Positions 34,111-42,277 of a stretch of 64,000 nucleotides of DNA are shown one piece after another; positions within the stretch are counted from its first letter, which is position 1; the number at the start of each line of letters is the position of its first letter. The notes beneath the pieces are model-generated. The model searched no databases, was not told where the DNA came from, and saw only the letters and a list, made by a program, of their open reading frames with translations. This DNA comes from Gaiella sp038230035 (GTDB lineage Bacteria > Actinomycetota > Thermoleophilia > Gaiellales > Gaiellaceae). The stretch is from the NCBI GenBank assembly GCA_038230035.1, contig JBBRNX010000001.1, positions 62,001 through 126,000 of the forward strand. Reading direction: 5' to 3'. The position numbers and the translations under genes are program-made.

Positions 34111-34784
34111 AGTCGACGATCGGGACTGGTCGCCTAGCGGCGTGGGCGGGGTTCATCGTCCTGATCGGCACGCTGAACGCCGTCGGGCACGCTGCCGCCG
34201 GACCTCCTGACGGGAACGTCCTCTACCGCTACTCGACCGCGGTGGGAGGAGTGATCCAGTACGCCGTCATTCTCGGAATCGTCCTCGTCATCGCCCGCGG
34301 GCTCGATCTCCGCGAGGTATTCGCGCTTCGCCGGCCCACGTCCCTACCCGCGGCGGCAGGCTGGGTCGTCGCGGCTCTGGCGATGGTGTGGGTTGTCAGC
34401 TTCGCGCTCGGGCAGGTGCTCGACGCCGGCAAGGATCAAGGTCTCGTACCCGACCACTGGGAGTCTCGGCACGCGGGAGCGTTCGCTGCGAATTTCGTGG
34501 TGGTCGTCCTCGTCGCACCGCTGGTCGAAGAGCTGACGTTCCGCGGTTTCGGCGTCTCGGGTCTCGCGGCGGTGCTTGGCCCGGTCGGGGCGATAGCAGG
34601 TGTCGGGATCGCCTTTGGCATCTGGCACGGACTGTTGGTCGCGTTTCCCGTCCTCGCAATCCTGGGTGCGATCCTCGCCGCCCTTCGCGTTCGCACCGCT
34701 AGCGTCTATCCACCGATGGTGGCCCATGCGATCTTCAACGGTGTCGCGCTCGTGGCCGCGGTCGCGGTCGGTGGCGGCTCGTGA
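34107..34784 (+). CDS. CPBP-family intramembrane metalloprotease
   Basis: 225 residues from a GTG in a 4-nt overlap with the PIG-V-like gene (ATG at 34083 or 34092 also possible). Six or so membrane segments. The conserved ABI/CPBP motifs are present: EELTFRGF (EExxxR), FGIWHGL and HAIFNG, which bind the metal in Rce1-like proteases. Roles include protein maturation or bacteriocin self-immunity. In this envelope cluster the substrate is unknown. Confidence 0.88.
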   Translation: MKSTIGTGRLAAWAGFIVLIGTLNAVGHAAAGPPDGNVLYRYSTAVGGVIQYAVILGIVLVIARGLDLREVFALRRPTSLPAAAGWVVAALAMVWVVSFALGQVLDAGKDQGLVPDHWESRHAGAFAANFVVVVLVAPLVEELTFRGFGVSGLAAVLGPVGAIAGVGIAFGIWHGLLVAFPVLAILGAILAALRVRTASVYPPMVAHAIFNGVALVAAVAVGGGS

Positions 34785-35041
34785 GCGGCCCGCTCGACGA
34801 GATCCGGGCGCAGATCACTGCGAACGACGGCGCGATCGTCGTCGCGGTGAACGAACGTCTCCGGCTGGTCTCGGCGCTGTGGGAGCTCAAGCGAGTTGTC
34901 GGCGTCGACCAGCTTGATCCTGGCCGCGAGCAGGCACTACGCGCGAAGCTCGCCGAGCTGAACGCAGGCCCGCTGTCGGCCGACGGCCTCGAGTGGCTGG
35001 TGTCCGAGTTGCTCGCGCTGACGAAGCGCGAGCTCGCCTAG
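34781..35041 (+). CDS. Chorismate mutase, AroQ type
   Basis: 86 residues, all-helical AroQ fold. LDEIRAQITANDGAIVVAVNERLRLVSALWELKR carries the first catalytic Arg (about 9), the Arg of helix 1 (about 27) and Lys 37. The C-terminal helix ends LVSELLALTKREL. It converts chorismate to prephenate for Phe/Tyr synthesis. GTG start overlaps the CPBP stop by 4 nt. No other aromatic amino acid gene is nearby, so the placement is odd but the gene looks intact. Confidence 0.85.
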   Translation: MSGPLDEIRAQITANDGAIVVAVNERLRLVSALWELKRVVGVDQLDPGREQALRAKLAELNAGPLSADGLEWLVSELLALTKRELA

Positions 35042-35616
35042 TCCTCTGGCTCGTCCGACCCCGGTTCGTCCGGGTTCTCGCCCAGCCCCTGCTCTTCCAA
35101 ACCCTGCGCGAACTCCTCGGGCGTCACCGTGTCGAGGAAGCGCCGGAATTCGTCCGGGTCGAGGTGGGCGAGCGGGGTGACCGCCGCGATCCTCAGCTCG
35201 GCTTCGTCGCCGTCCCCGTCGAACTCGATTCCGGATTCCTCGACGACGTCGTCCGCGGCGAATATCTTGGCGTCGGCACGGATGGCGATCGCGATGGCGT
35301 CGGACGTGCGGGAGTCGATCTCGATCTCGTCGCCGTTCCGTCTGAGCGTGATCGACGCATGGAAGGTGTTCTCGCGGAGCTCGGTGACCGTCACGCGGAC
35401 GATCTCGGCCTCGAGCTGCGTGATGACGTCGACGAGAAGGTCGTGCGTTTGGGGGCGGGGAGGCGCCTGGTCCTGGAGCTTCATCAGGATCGAAGCCGCC
35501 TCCGGGTGGCCGATCCAGACGGGCAGAAACTTGTCGCCGTCGGCAGTCTTGAGCAACACGATCGGCTGTTTGCCGACCAGGTCAAAGCTCACGCCGTAAA
35601 CGCTCATCTCCCGCAT
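35038..35616 (-). CDS. Bifunctional nuclease domain protein (BFN/DUF151)
   Basis: About 192 residues from ATG 35616. A longer start at 35676 is possible. The DUF151 core (about 1-130) includes VSFDLVGKQPIVLLKTADGDKFLPVWIGHPEAASI, ENTFHASITLRR and IDSRTSDAIAIAIRADAKIF. The C-terminal 60 residues are acidic (EESGIEFDGDGDEAEL, then GENPDEPGSDEPED), as in actinobacterial members. Homologues degrade DNA and RNA in vitro. It is convergent with chorismate mutase, with a 4-nt overlap. Confidence 0.88.
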   Translation of the reverse strand: MREMSVYGVSFDLVGKQPIVLLKTADGDKFLPVWIGHPEAASILMKLQDQAPPRPQTHDLLVDVITQLEAEIVRVTVTELRENTFHASITLRRNGDEIEIDSRTSDAIAIAIRADAKIFAADDVVEESGIEFDGDGDEAELRIAAVTPLAHLDPDEFRRFLDTVTPEEFAQGLEEQGLGENPDEPGSDEPED

Positions 35617-35759
35617 GCTGGCCCGAAACCAGTCTAACCCGAAGCACCGTAGGTAGCCCGACGGATCGCCCGACATGGCGGGCGTTCACCGTCGCGTCCC
35701 GATCACGCCGGCATCGAGCAAGCGGAAAGCGAAGCGGGCGAAGCGAGGTCGCGGAAGTA

Positions 35760-35833
<74 letters not shown>

Positions 35834-35846
35834 GCGGCGGCTGATT

Positions 35847-36707
35847 CTAGCGACTACTCGCGAGGGCGCTTTCGAGGGCTTCGACGAGCTCGGCGAGCCC
35901 GGTTTCCCCGGCGAAGGCGACTTCGAGGTGTCCTCCGGTGATGCGAGCCGGCATTCCGGTCAGCCGCTCGGCGGCTGTCTTCGCCCGGTCGGCGAGAGCC
36001 GGGTCGACAGCGGCCTTGGTGCGTGGACGCCTGCGTGCGCCTCCTTCCTGCGCGGCTCGTTCGGCAGCGCGGACGGTCATGCCGTCTCGCGCGATCCGCC
36101 GTGCGAGGCGAATGCGATCACCGTCGTCGGGTAGCGCCAGGACCGCACGCCCATGGCCTTCGGTGATCTCGCCGCGGGCAAGCATCCACAGCACCGGCTC
36201 GGGCAGATCAAGCAGACGCACGCGATTCGACACAGCGGCCTTCGAACGCCCGACCCGCTCCGCGACGTCGCCGAGCGTGAGCTCGAACTCGTCTATCAGC
36301 GAGGCGTAGGCACGTGCTTCCTCGACGGGGGACAGGTCTTCCCGGGCGACGTTCTCGACGAGCCCGAGGAGCAGAGTGTCGCGGTCGTCGGCGTTCCGGA
36401 CGAGCGCGGGCAGCGTTGGCAGACCGGCTTCGCGGGCGGCCCGCCAGCGGCGCTCTCCCGCAACCAGCTCGTAGCCGCCGTCGGGACGGGGGCGCACGAC
36501 GATCGGCTGCAGCACTCCCTGGTGCCGTATCGACGCGGCGAGCCCGGAGGTCGCGGACGGCTCGAAGCGACGTCGCGGCTGGCGAGGGTTCGGGTGGATC
36601 GACTCGACCGGCAGGTGGAGCAGCTCTGGCTGTCCTGCGCCACCGATGAGGACCTCGAGTCCGCGGCCGAGTCCTCGGCGCGGTGTGACGCTAGCGTCGG
36701 TCGACAA
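35847..36707 (-). CDS. parB: Chromosome-partitioning protein ParB
   Basis: 286 residues from TTG 36707 (LSTDASVTPRRGLGRGLEVLIG). A GTG at 36740 is an alternative, but both overlap the end of parA. The N-terminal CTPase/ParB domain has IHPNPRQPRRRF, VAGERRWRAAREAGL and LVENVAREDLSPVEEARAY. The helix-turn-helix (VAERVGRSKAAVSNRVRLLDLP) recognises parS. The C-terminal segment dimerises. It spreads from parS near the origin and stimulates ParA. Confidence 0.94.
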   Translation of the reverse strand: MSTDASVTPRRGLGRGLEVLIGGAGQPELLHLPVESIHPNPRQPRRRFEPSATSGLAASIRHQGVLQPIVVRPRPDGGYELVAGERRWRAAREAGLPTLPALVRNADDRDTLLLGLVENVAREDLSPVEEARAYASLIDEFELTLGDVAERVGRSKAAVSNRVRLLDLPEPVLWMLARGEITEGHGRAVLALPDDGDRIRLARRIARDGMTVRAAERAAQEGGARRRPRTKAAVDPALADRAKTAAERLTGMPARITGGHLEVAFAGETGLAELVEALESALASSR

Positions 36708-37449
36708 GCTCCATCGCCACCTTCCAGTAGGCCTGCGCACCGGTTGAGCGACGGTCGTAGGCGATCGCGGGAAGCCCGTGGCTCGGCGCCTCTGCGAGGC
36801 GGACGGAGCGGGGCACTGACGTCGTGAAGACCAGCTCGCCGAAATGGCGACGTAGCTCCTCCTCGACCTGCGCAGCCAGCCGGGTGCGGCCGTCGACCAT
36901 GGTCAGGAGGATGCCGGCCACGGCAAGGTTCGGGTTCAGCTGCGCCTTCACCAGGTTGATCGAGCCGAGCAGCTGCGAGAGCCCCTCGAGCGCGTAGTAC
37001 TCGGCCTGCACCGGGACGATCACGCGGTGGGCAGCGGCGAGCGCGTTCACCGTCAGGGAGCCAAACGCCGGCGGGCAATCGAGGAAGACGAACGAGTACC
37101 CATCCGCAGCGTCTCCGCCGAGAGCGTCCGCAAGGTAGCGCTCGCCTCCTTCGAGGGCGGAAAGGTTGACCGCATCGGCTGCCAGTTCCGGCTTCGCAGG
37201 GACGAGATCCAGGTTCGCAAAGCTCGTCGGCTTCGCCAGATCGCGGAGGGGAATCCCGTCGAGCAGATCGCGCGTGGAGACGCCGTTTGCACGCTGCCCG
37301 AGCCCGGACGTCGCATTCGCCTGCGGATCGAGATCGACGAGCAGGCACCGTTCGCCCGCCTCCGCCAAGCACGCCGCGAGGTTGACGGCCGTCGTGGTCT
37401 TCCCGACACCGCCCTTCTGGTTGGCAAGCGCGTAGATCCGTGCAGGCAT
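36691..37449 (-). CDS. parA: Chromosome-partitioning ATPase ParA (Soj)
   Basis: 252 residues. Starts at ATG 37449 with RIYALANQKGGVGKTTTAVNLAACLAEAG, the deviant Walker A with the signature Lys. Walker A' VDLDPQANATSGLG and Walker B VFLDCPPAFGSLTVNAL follow. The upstream open frame to 37704 is not ParA-like. It drives segregation of ParB-bound origins and modulates DnaA in some bacteria. It lies between rsmG and parB in the standard order. Confidence 0.96.
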   Translation of the reverse strand: MPARIYALANQKGGVGKTTTAVNLAACLAEAGERCLLVDLDPQANATSGLGQRANGVSTRDLLDGIPLRDLAKPTSFANLDLVPAKPELAADAVNLSALEGGERYLADALGGDAADGYSFVFLDCPPAFGSLTVNALAAAHRVIVPVQAEYYALEGLSQLLGSINLVKAQLNPNLAVAGILLTMVDGRTRLAAQVEEELRRHFGELVFTTSVPRSVRLAEAPSHGLPAIAYDRRSTGAQAYWKVAMELVDRR

Positions 37450-37493
37450 CACGTCGAGTGTAGAGAGCGCGTCGGCGCGTGCTCTCGAGCCGA

Positions 37494-38081
37494 TCAGGCG
37501 AGCGGGCGCTTCTTCGCCATCCCCGCTCGACGCGGGAAGCCGGCCGGTGTCGGGCCGACTTTCCGGATCACGAGAAAGCCGCGTGGCGCGTCGGCCAGCT
37601 CGCCGCCGACCTGGGCGACGGTTGCTGCGACGCGTTCCACATCGGCCGTCGGTCCGACCCACAAGACGACGGCGCCGCCTTCCCGCACGAGGGGGAGACA
37701 CCATTCGGCTGAGACATGGGGGGCGGCAAGCGCTTTCGCAACCGCGACGCCGAATGTCTCGAGCGGCTGCTCCTCTGCCCGGCCCCAGACCACCGCGAGG
37801 TTCGGTAGCTCAGCTACCCACTGCTCGAGAAAGTCGCACTTACGACGCTCTGCCTCCAAGAGCGTGACCTGTCGGTCGGGCAACGACACAGCAAGCGGAA
37901 CCCCAGGCGTGCCGCCGCCCGAGCCAACGTCGACTATCGGCCCTTCGAGAGATCCGACGGCGTCCGAGCCACGGAGCGCATCGTCGAGGAGCGCGCGCCT
38001 GGCGTCGGCTGGATCTCGAATCGCCGTCAAGCCGGGGGTAGCGATGACCCGGGCGAGCCATCGTTCAAGGAGCTCAGTCAA
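37494..38081 (-). CDS. rsmG: 16S rRNA (guanine-527-N7)-methyltransferase RsmG
   Basis: 195 residues from TTG 38081. ATG 38108 would add nine residues but overlap jag more. The SAM motif DVGSGGGTPGVPLAVSLPD and the VAKALAAP motif are typical. Short N-terminal region (LTAIRDPADARRALLDDAL) compared with the usual ~210-240 residues, so the start is uncertain. It methylates G527 of 16S rRNA. Loss often gives low-level streptomycin resistance in other bacteria. Confidence 0.9.
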   Translation of the reverse strand: MTELLERWLARVIATPGLTAIRDPADARRALLDDALRGSDAVGSLEGPIVDVGSGGGTPGVPLAVSLPDRQVTLLEAERRKCDFLEQWVAELPNLAVVWGRAEEQPLETFGVAVAKALAAPHVSAEWCLPLVREGGAVVLWVGPTADVERVAATVAQVGGELADAPRGFLVIRKVGPTPAGFPRRAGMAKKRPLA

Positions 38082-38775
38082 CCGCGCGGCGTGGCACCAC
38101 GACGACATAGCGGTTCGGTTCACTGCCCTCGCTCGTCGTCTCGACCTCGGGATCATCCTTGAGGAACTCGTGCACGACCTTTCGCTCGACCGCGGTCATC
38201 GGCTCGAGCCCAACCGCAGAGCCCGTGGCCGTTGCCCGCTCGGCAGTGCGCTGAGCAATCGTGTGGAGAGCCGCCTCACGCCGGTCCCTGTAGCCCGCGG
38301 CGTCCACAACCACCCGACGCTCGGAGCCGCGGCGGTGCGCCAGTGCGTTCGCGAGGTACTGCAGCGCGTCGATCGTCTGGCCGTGGCGGCCTATGAGCAG
38401 GCCGAGATCAGCCCCGCCGAGCGTCGCCACAAGCTGGTCCTCCCGCGACGTGATCGTGACCGTGCAGCTCGCAGAGACCGCCGCGGCCACACGCTCGAGC
38501 AGCTCGCGGACCGCGGACTCGTCGTCACCCTGGCCCTCCGGGTCAGAATCCTGTGGGTCAGCAGCCCGAACCGTGGGCGCCGGTGCTTCGACGGCAGCCA
38601 TGACGCGGGCGGGCATATACCCGACGCCGAGCAAGCCGCGTTCGCCCTCCGTGATTACCTCGAAGCGGACGGATTCCCGCTCCAGGCCAGGCACGAGGCG
38701 CTCGAGGTCTCGCAACGCCGCCCACTTCGCCTCGCCGACCGTCTCGCCAGTTCCTTCGACGACGACGTCGTTCAC
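38074..38775 (-). CDS. jag: Jag/KhpB RNA-binding protein (SpoIIIJ-associated)
   Basis: 233 residues: N-terminal Jag-N domain (VEGTGETVGEAKWAALRDLERLVPGL), a linker with an acidic stretch, a KH domain with GADLGLLIGRHGQTIDALQYLANAL and a C-terminal R3H domain (LEPMTAVERKVVHEFLKD). It binds RNA and works with membrane/cell-wall growth in other Gram-positives. GTG start overlaps the yidC stop by 4 nt. Confidence 0.94.
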   Translation of the reverse strand: MNDVVVEGTGETVGEAKWAALRDLERLVPGLERESVRFEVITEGERGLLGVGYMPARVMAAVEAPAPTVRAADPQDSDPEGQGDDESAVRELLERVAAAVSASCTVTITSREDQLVATLGGADLGLLIGRHGQTIDALQYLANALAHRRGSERRVVVDAAGYRDRREAALHTIAQRTAERATATGSAVGLEPMTAVERKVVHEFLKDDPEVETTSEGSEPNRYVVVVPRRAVD

Positions 38776-39596
38776 CGTTTCGAGCCACCCTTTTTGCGCT
38801 TCACGCGACGCGGTGGCCCTGCGACCGGCTTGCCGCCGTTGGCCTGCGGTTTGGGCTTAGCCGTCGGGCCTTCTACTGCAGCGGCCGGTGCGGCAGCAGG
38901 TGCCGTACGCGAGCTCCGCTTCGGCGGCGCCGCTGGCTTCGGCACCATCCGGCGCGTGATGACACCCTGGCCGGTCGTCCACAGGTTCGTGGTCAGCCAA
39001 TAGATCATCAGCCCCGTTGGGAAGCGGATGAGGAACGGGACGAACGCGACCGGCAAGACCATCATGATCCACCGCTGAGCGCCCTGCATCGTCGTCGACA
39101 TGAACCACGACGACGACAGCTGACTCAGGACGTAGATCACGAGCAGCAGCGGCCCCCAGCCGACGTTGACGTGGTGGGTGATATCGACAAGGTGCAGCCA
39201 CTCCTTCGAGCCGCCGTATTGGTGAAGCAACGGCTTGAAGTGCTTCAAAACGAGGTATAGAGAGATGAACACGGGGAATTGCGCGACGAGAGGGAGGCAC
39301 GACGCGGCCGGGTTGATCTTGTTCTCCTTGTAAAACTTCATCAGCTCTTCGTTTTGGCGCTGCTTGTCGTGCTTCCATTTCTGCTGGATCGCCTTCATCT
39401 CGGGGGCGTGGAGCTGCAGCCCCTGCATGGAATGGATCTGCCGCACTGTCAGCGGCACGAGGAGGATCCGCACGATCACGGTCAACGCGACGATCGACCA
39501 CGCCCAGGAGAACCCGGCAGTCTCGTGAAGCCAGACGAGAACGTGCCGGAGAATGTTCTCCAGCGGGTCGAGGATGTTGGCGATGCCGGCGATCAC
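38772..39596 (-). CDS. yidC: Membrane protein insertase YidC/Oxa1
   Basis: 274 residues of the short Oxa1-like form without the large periplasmic domain. Five membrane segments. VRILLVPLTVRQIHSMQGLQ with the hydrophilic-groove Arg is followed by the coiled cytoplasmic hairpin (about 60-95, EMKAIQQKWKHDKQRQNEELMKFYKE). The C-terminal tail is long and basic (KPAAPPKRSS to KRKKGGSKR) and probably contacts the ribosome. GTG start overlaps yidD by 4 nt. Confidence 0.96.
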   Translation of the reverse strand: MIAGIANILDPLENILRHVLVWLHETAGFSWAWSIVALTVIVRILLVPLTVRQIHSMQGLQLHAPEMKAIQQKWKHDKQRQNEELMKFYKENKINPAASCLPLVAQFPVFISLYLVLKHFKPLLHQYGGSKEWLHLVDITHHVNVGWGPLLLVIYVLSQLSSSWFMSTTMQGAQRWIMMVLPVAFVPFLIRFPTGLMIYWLTTNLWTTGQGVITRRMVPKPAAPPKRSSRTAPAAAPAAAVEGPTAKPKPQANGGKPVAGPPRRVKRKKGGSKR

Positions 39597-39847
39597 CCTG
39601 ACTGCGACTCCTCAGGCACGCCGGCGCGTGACGACTTGACGACATAGTCGACGCCGCCATGGCTCCAGGGATTGCAGCGCAGCAGCCGCCAGCCAGCGAG
39701 AGCTGCTCCCTTGAAGAGCCCGTGTGCGCGGAATGCGTCGATCGCGTACTGCGAGCACGATGGGTGGTACTTGCAGCTTCCTGCGGGCGTCAAGAGCCCG
39801 AAGCTGTAGCGCCACGCGTAGACGAAGCCGACTCCCACGTACTTCAT
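39593..39847 (-). CDS. yidD: Membrane protein insertion efficiency factor YidD
   Basis: 84 residues. Starts MKYVGVGFVYAWRYSF and contains the family signature SCKYHPSCSQYAIDAFRAHGLFKG and RLLRCNPWSHGGVDYV. An amphipathic, membrane-associated helper of YidC. ATG at 39847. The larger open frame upstream belongs to the rnpA region. Overlaps rnpA and yidC by 4 nt each. Confidence 0.95.
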   Translation of the reverse strand: MKYVGVGFVYAWRYSFGLLTPAGSCKYHPSCSQYAIDAFRAHGLFKGAALAGWRLLRCNPWSHGGVDYVVKSSRAGVPEESQSG

Positions 39848-40194
39848 GCCGCCGCCTTGCCCAGCACATCGGTGACCTGCTCGGCAAGCCACGTGTGGTC
39901 GCGCGCTTCGGCAGGCTCGGCCAGTCCCTGCCGGACGACGAGGACGTAGTCCCGACCGGGCTCGACCGCCGTTCCGAGCTCGTTCCACGTCTCACGCAGT
40001 TGCCGTTTCAGCCGGTTACGCGTGACGGCGTTGCCGACCGTCTTCGGGATCGCCAAGCCAAGCCTCGGTTCACTCGCTGGATCATCATCGCGAGGAAACC
40101 AGTGCAGTGTCAGATAGCGGGTCGACACCGACCGACCGCGTCTGTAGACCGCGTCGAAGTCACGGCTGCGAGAAAGGCGATGCCTGCGTTGCAC
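39844..40194 (-). CDS. rnpA: Ribonuclease P protein component
   Basis: 116 residues from GTG 40194 (QRRHRLSRSRDFDAVYRRGRS). The RNA-contacting RNR motif is AVTRNRLKRQLRETWNEL near 60-75. It partners with the catalytic RNase P RNA in tRNA 5' processing. The longer frame to 40314 reads through the rpmH leader and is not used. 40 nt downstream of rpmH, as usual. Confidence 0.95.
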   Translation of the reverse strand: MQRRHRLSRSRDFDAVYRRGRSVSTRYLTLHWFPRDDDPASEPRLGLAIPKTVGNAVTRNRLKRQLRETWNELGTAVEPGRDYVLVVRQGLAEPAEARDHTWLAEQVTDVLGKAAA

Positions 40195-40234
40195 AGAAGC
40201 GACCTCGCTCGGGCGATCCGGTCTGGTGAGCTCG

Positions 40235-40369
40235 TCAGGCAGAAAGCCGCTTGCGGCCCTTCGCGCGGCGCCGCTTGAGAATTGCCTGGCCTGCGCGGGT
40301 CGACATGCGCGCACGGAACCCGTGCTTGCGCTTGCGGCGGCGGACGTTTGGCTGGTAGGTGCGTTTCAC
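40235..40369 (-). CDS. rpmH: 50S ribosomal protein L34
   Basis: 44 residues, starting KRTYQPNVRRRKRKHGFRAR and ending KRRRAKGRKRLSA. It was too short for a simple ORF scan but is unmistakable. GTG start at 40369. Its promoter (40444-40473) faces the origin. First gene of the leftward rpmH-rnpA-yidD-yidC-jag-rsmG transcription unit. Confidence 0.97.
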   Translation of the reverse strand: MKRTYQPNVRRRKRKHGFRARMSTRAGQAILKRRRAKGRKRLSA

Positions 40370-40443
40370 AGTTCGTAGGTCGACGTTAGGTCGCAAGCGT
40401 GAGCGGCCCTGGAGGATGGCCCGTGCGCCACGCGCGAAGCGGC

Positions 40444-40473
40444 AGTATAACGATCACCTTCACCCACTGTCTT
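40444..40473 (-). promoter_or_regulatory. rpmH promoter
   Basis: On the minus strand AAGACA (40468-40473) and TATACT (40444-40449) are separated by 18 bp, a good sigma70-type pair. The -35 overlaps the perfect DnaA box by two bases, so DnaA binding could repress the rpmH operon. The predicted leader is about 65 nt. Confidence 0.6.
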
Positions 40474-40480
40474 ATCCACA
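40472..40480 (+). promoter_or_regulatory. DnaA box TTATCCACA
   Basis: Exact match to the consensus DnaA-binding nonamer, the only perfect copy I found in the origin region. It overlaps the rpmH -35 element. Confidence 0.85.
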
Positions 40481-40648
40481 GGTGAGGTGCGTGGCCTTGC
40501 GGACGAAAGGGCTGCACGTGGGGCGCGGCTGTTGCCCGTGCGAGCGGGGACGGAGACGATTTCCACAGGTGTGGAGAGTCGTGTGGAGAGACGATTTATC
40601 CCTGCAAATCGCGTATGTTTCCTCAATCGGACACGTTTGCAGAGGCCA

Positions 40649-40677
40649 TTGAGAGCCTGTCTGGACGCTGCTATGCT
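40649..40677 (+). promoter_or_regulatory. dnaA promoter
   Basis: TTGAGA (40649-40654) and TATGCT (40672-40677) with exactly 17 bp between them. A start point near 40684 would leave a leader of about 40 nt containing the AGGAG ribosome site at 40710-40714. Downstream of the degenerate DnaA boxes, so autoregulation is possible. Confidence 0.6.
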
Positions 40678-40725
40678 CGCCCCTTCCCCCGGCCTCGCCA
40701 CAGACAGACAGGAGCCCTGAGCCGG

Positions 40726-42117
40726 TTGCAGCCCGTTACGGAGTTGACCGCCGAGCGCCTCTGGAACGAGGTCTCAGGCAAGCTCAGGGATACGCTCAAC
40801 GAGACGACGTACCACACGTGGTTCGGGCAGGCGGAGGCAGGTGAGCTCGGGGACGGCGTCTTCGCGATCGTCGTGCCGAACGACTTTACGCGGGAGTGGA
40901 TCGAGGAGCATTTCCTCGGCTTCTTGCGCTCGACAGTGACCGAAGTCACCGGGCGGGAGTTCCGGATCGCTTTCAGCGTGCGGGACGAGCAGGCGGCACG
41001 TGAGGAGCGTGCCGACCAACTGGACGTCGGCGGTCTCGCCCCGGCAGCGGTGGCCGAGCCGGGCGAACGTGCCCATGGCGACGTTGTGGGAACGAACCCG
41101 AAGTACACCTTCGATCTGTTCGTCATCGGCTCGTCCAACAGGTTTGCCCACGCTGCCGCGCTCGCAGTCGCCGAAGCGCCGGCGCAGGCGTACAACCCGC
41201 TGTTCATCTACGGCGGCACCGGACTGGGCAAGACCCATCTTTTGCAGGCGATCGGCGCGTATGTCAGCCAGCATTCGCGGGGTCTCACAACCCGTTACGT
41301 CACGAGCGAGACATTCATGAACGATTTCATCAACTCGCTTCGTGACAAGCGCATCGAGGGTTTCAAGCAGCGGTACCGCACCTACGACGTGCTGCTCGTC
41401 GACGACATCCAGTTTTTCGAGGGAAAGGAGCGGATCCAAGAGGAGTTCTTCCACACCTTCAACTCGCTCTACGAGGCTGGTCGCCAGATCGTCATCTCGT
41501 CGGATCGTCCCCCAAAGGAGATCGCGACGTTGGAAGCGCGGCTTCGCTCGAGGTTTGAGTGGGGTCTGTTGACCGACATCCAGGCGCCCGATCTCGAGAC
41601 ACGGATTGCAATCCTGCGAAAGAAAGTGACGACGGACGGAATCGCCATCGGCGACCCTGAGATCCTCAGCTTCATCGCGAGCAGGGTCTCCACCAACATC
41701 CGGGAGCTCGAGGGTGCTCTGACGCGGGTCGTCGCATTCTCGTCGCTCACCGGCCTGCCGCTTACGGTGGAGTTGGCCGAGCAGGTCCTCCGTGACCTCT
41801 TCCCGGACGGAGGAGATGTCCCGGCGGTCACGATCTCGAAGATCCAAGAGACTGTGTCGGAGCGCTTCAGTTTGAGCGTCACGGAGCTCGTCAGCCCGCG
41901 ACGCTCACAGGCCGTTGCCTACCCGAGACAGGTGGCGATGTATCTCTCCAGGGAGCTCACCGACTCGTCTCTGCCGAAGATCGGGAAAGAGTTCGGTGGT
42001 CGCGACCACACCACAGTGATCCACGCGACGACGAAGATCACCCGTCTCATCAACGAGGACCGAACTGTGTACAACCTTGTGCAAGAACTGACCGCGCGAC
42101 TCAAACAAGTCAAATGA
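40726..42117 (+). CDS. dnaA: Chromosomal replication initiator DnaA
   Basis: 463 residues from TTG 40726, chosen because AGGAG lies 11 nt upstream and DnaA domain I begins there (ELTAERLWNEVSGKLRD). AAA+ domain: Walker A GGTGLGKTHLLQAI, Walker B VLLVDDIQFFEGKE, sensor 1 VISSDRPP and the arginine-finger region ARLRSRFEWGL. Domain IV carries the DNA-binding signature GGRDHTTVIHATTKI. It binds boxes in oriC and opens the duplex. The open frame to 40615 would translate promoter sequence. Confidence 0.97.
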   Translation: MQPVTELTAERLWNEVSGKLRDTLNETTYHTWFGQAEAGELGDGVFAIVVPNDFTREWIEEHFLGFLRSTVTEVTGREFRIAFSVRDEQAAREERADQLDVGGLAPAAVAEPGERAHGDVVGTNPKYTFDLFVIGSSNRFAHAAALAVAEAPAQAYNPLFIYGGTGLGKTHLLQAIGAYVSQHSRGLTTRYVTSETFMNDFINSLRDKRIEGFKQRYRTYDVLLVDDIQFFEGKERIQEEFFHTFNSLYEAGRQIVISSDRPPKEIATLEARLRSRFEWGLLTDIQAPDLETRIAILRKKVTTDGIAIGDPEILSFIASRVSTNIRELEGALTRVVAFSSLTGLPLTVELAEQVLRDLFPDGGDVPAVTISKIQETVSERFSLSVTELVSPRRSQAVAYPRQVAMYLSRELTDSSLPKIGKEFGGRDHTTVIHATTKITRLINEDRTVYNLVQELTARLKQVK

Positions 42118-42277
42118 TCGGTGGAAACACTGTCTCTTTCGCACATGGTGGTGTGGGACCTGTCCCAGTTGTCCACCAACGGGACCCACGGCGTAAACCG
42201 TTCTACCATCGGGGGAGAGCAACGTCTTCCTCATCATCCACACTACCTATAAGCACTACAAAGGATCTTCTATAAAG
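42118..42277. promoter_or_regulatory. dnaA-dnaN intergenic region with DnaA-box-like sites
   Basis: 160 bp, AT-richer than its surroundings, ending in TATAAAG just before dnaN. It holds TTGTCCACC (42169-42177) and TCATCCACA (42234-42242), the latter one base from the consensus DnaA box. A TATAAG hexamer (42248-42253) may be a -10 for dnaN. In several actinobacteria the dnaA-dnaN gap is the functional origin, so this region is a second candidate. Confidence 0.5.

Larger units (their letters stand above)
40370..40725. other. oriC: Origin region oriC between rpmH and dnaA
   Basis: 356 bp without a gene between divergent rpmH and dnaA. It contains one perfect DnaA box (TTATCCACA, 40472-40480) and a cluster of degenerate boxes at 40559-40604: ATTTCCACA forward, TGTGGAGAG twice in reverse (40570 and 40582), and TTATCCCTG. 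AT-richer DNA (about 40591-40625) follows. Gene orientation reverses across it, as expected for bidirectional replication. The boxes are fewer than in many actinobacterial origins, so the dnaA-dnaN gap may contribute. Confidence 0.85.

Noticed and set aside
36301..36320. CACGTG-containing sites elsewhere (for example in parB and at 19470, 40515, 43660) as parS
   Set aside because: Flanking bases do not match the T-rich/A-rich arms of parS; they are single CACGTG words in coding DNA.
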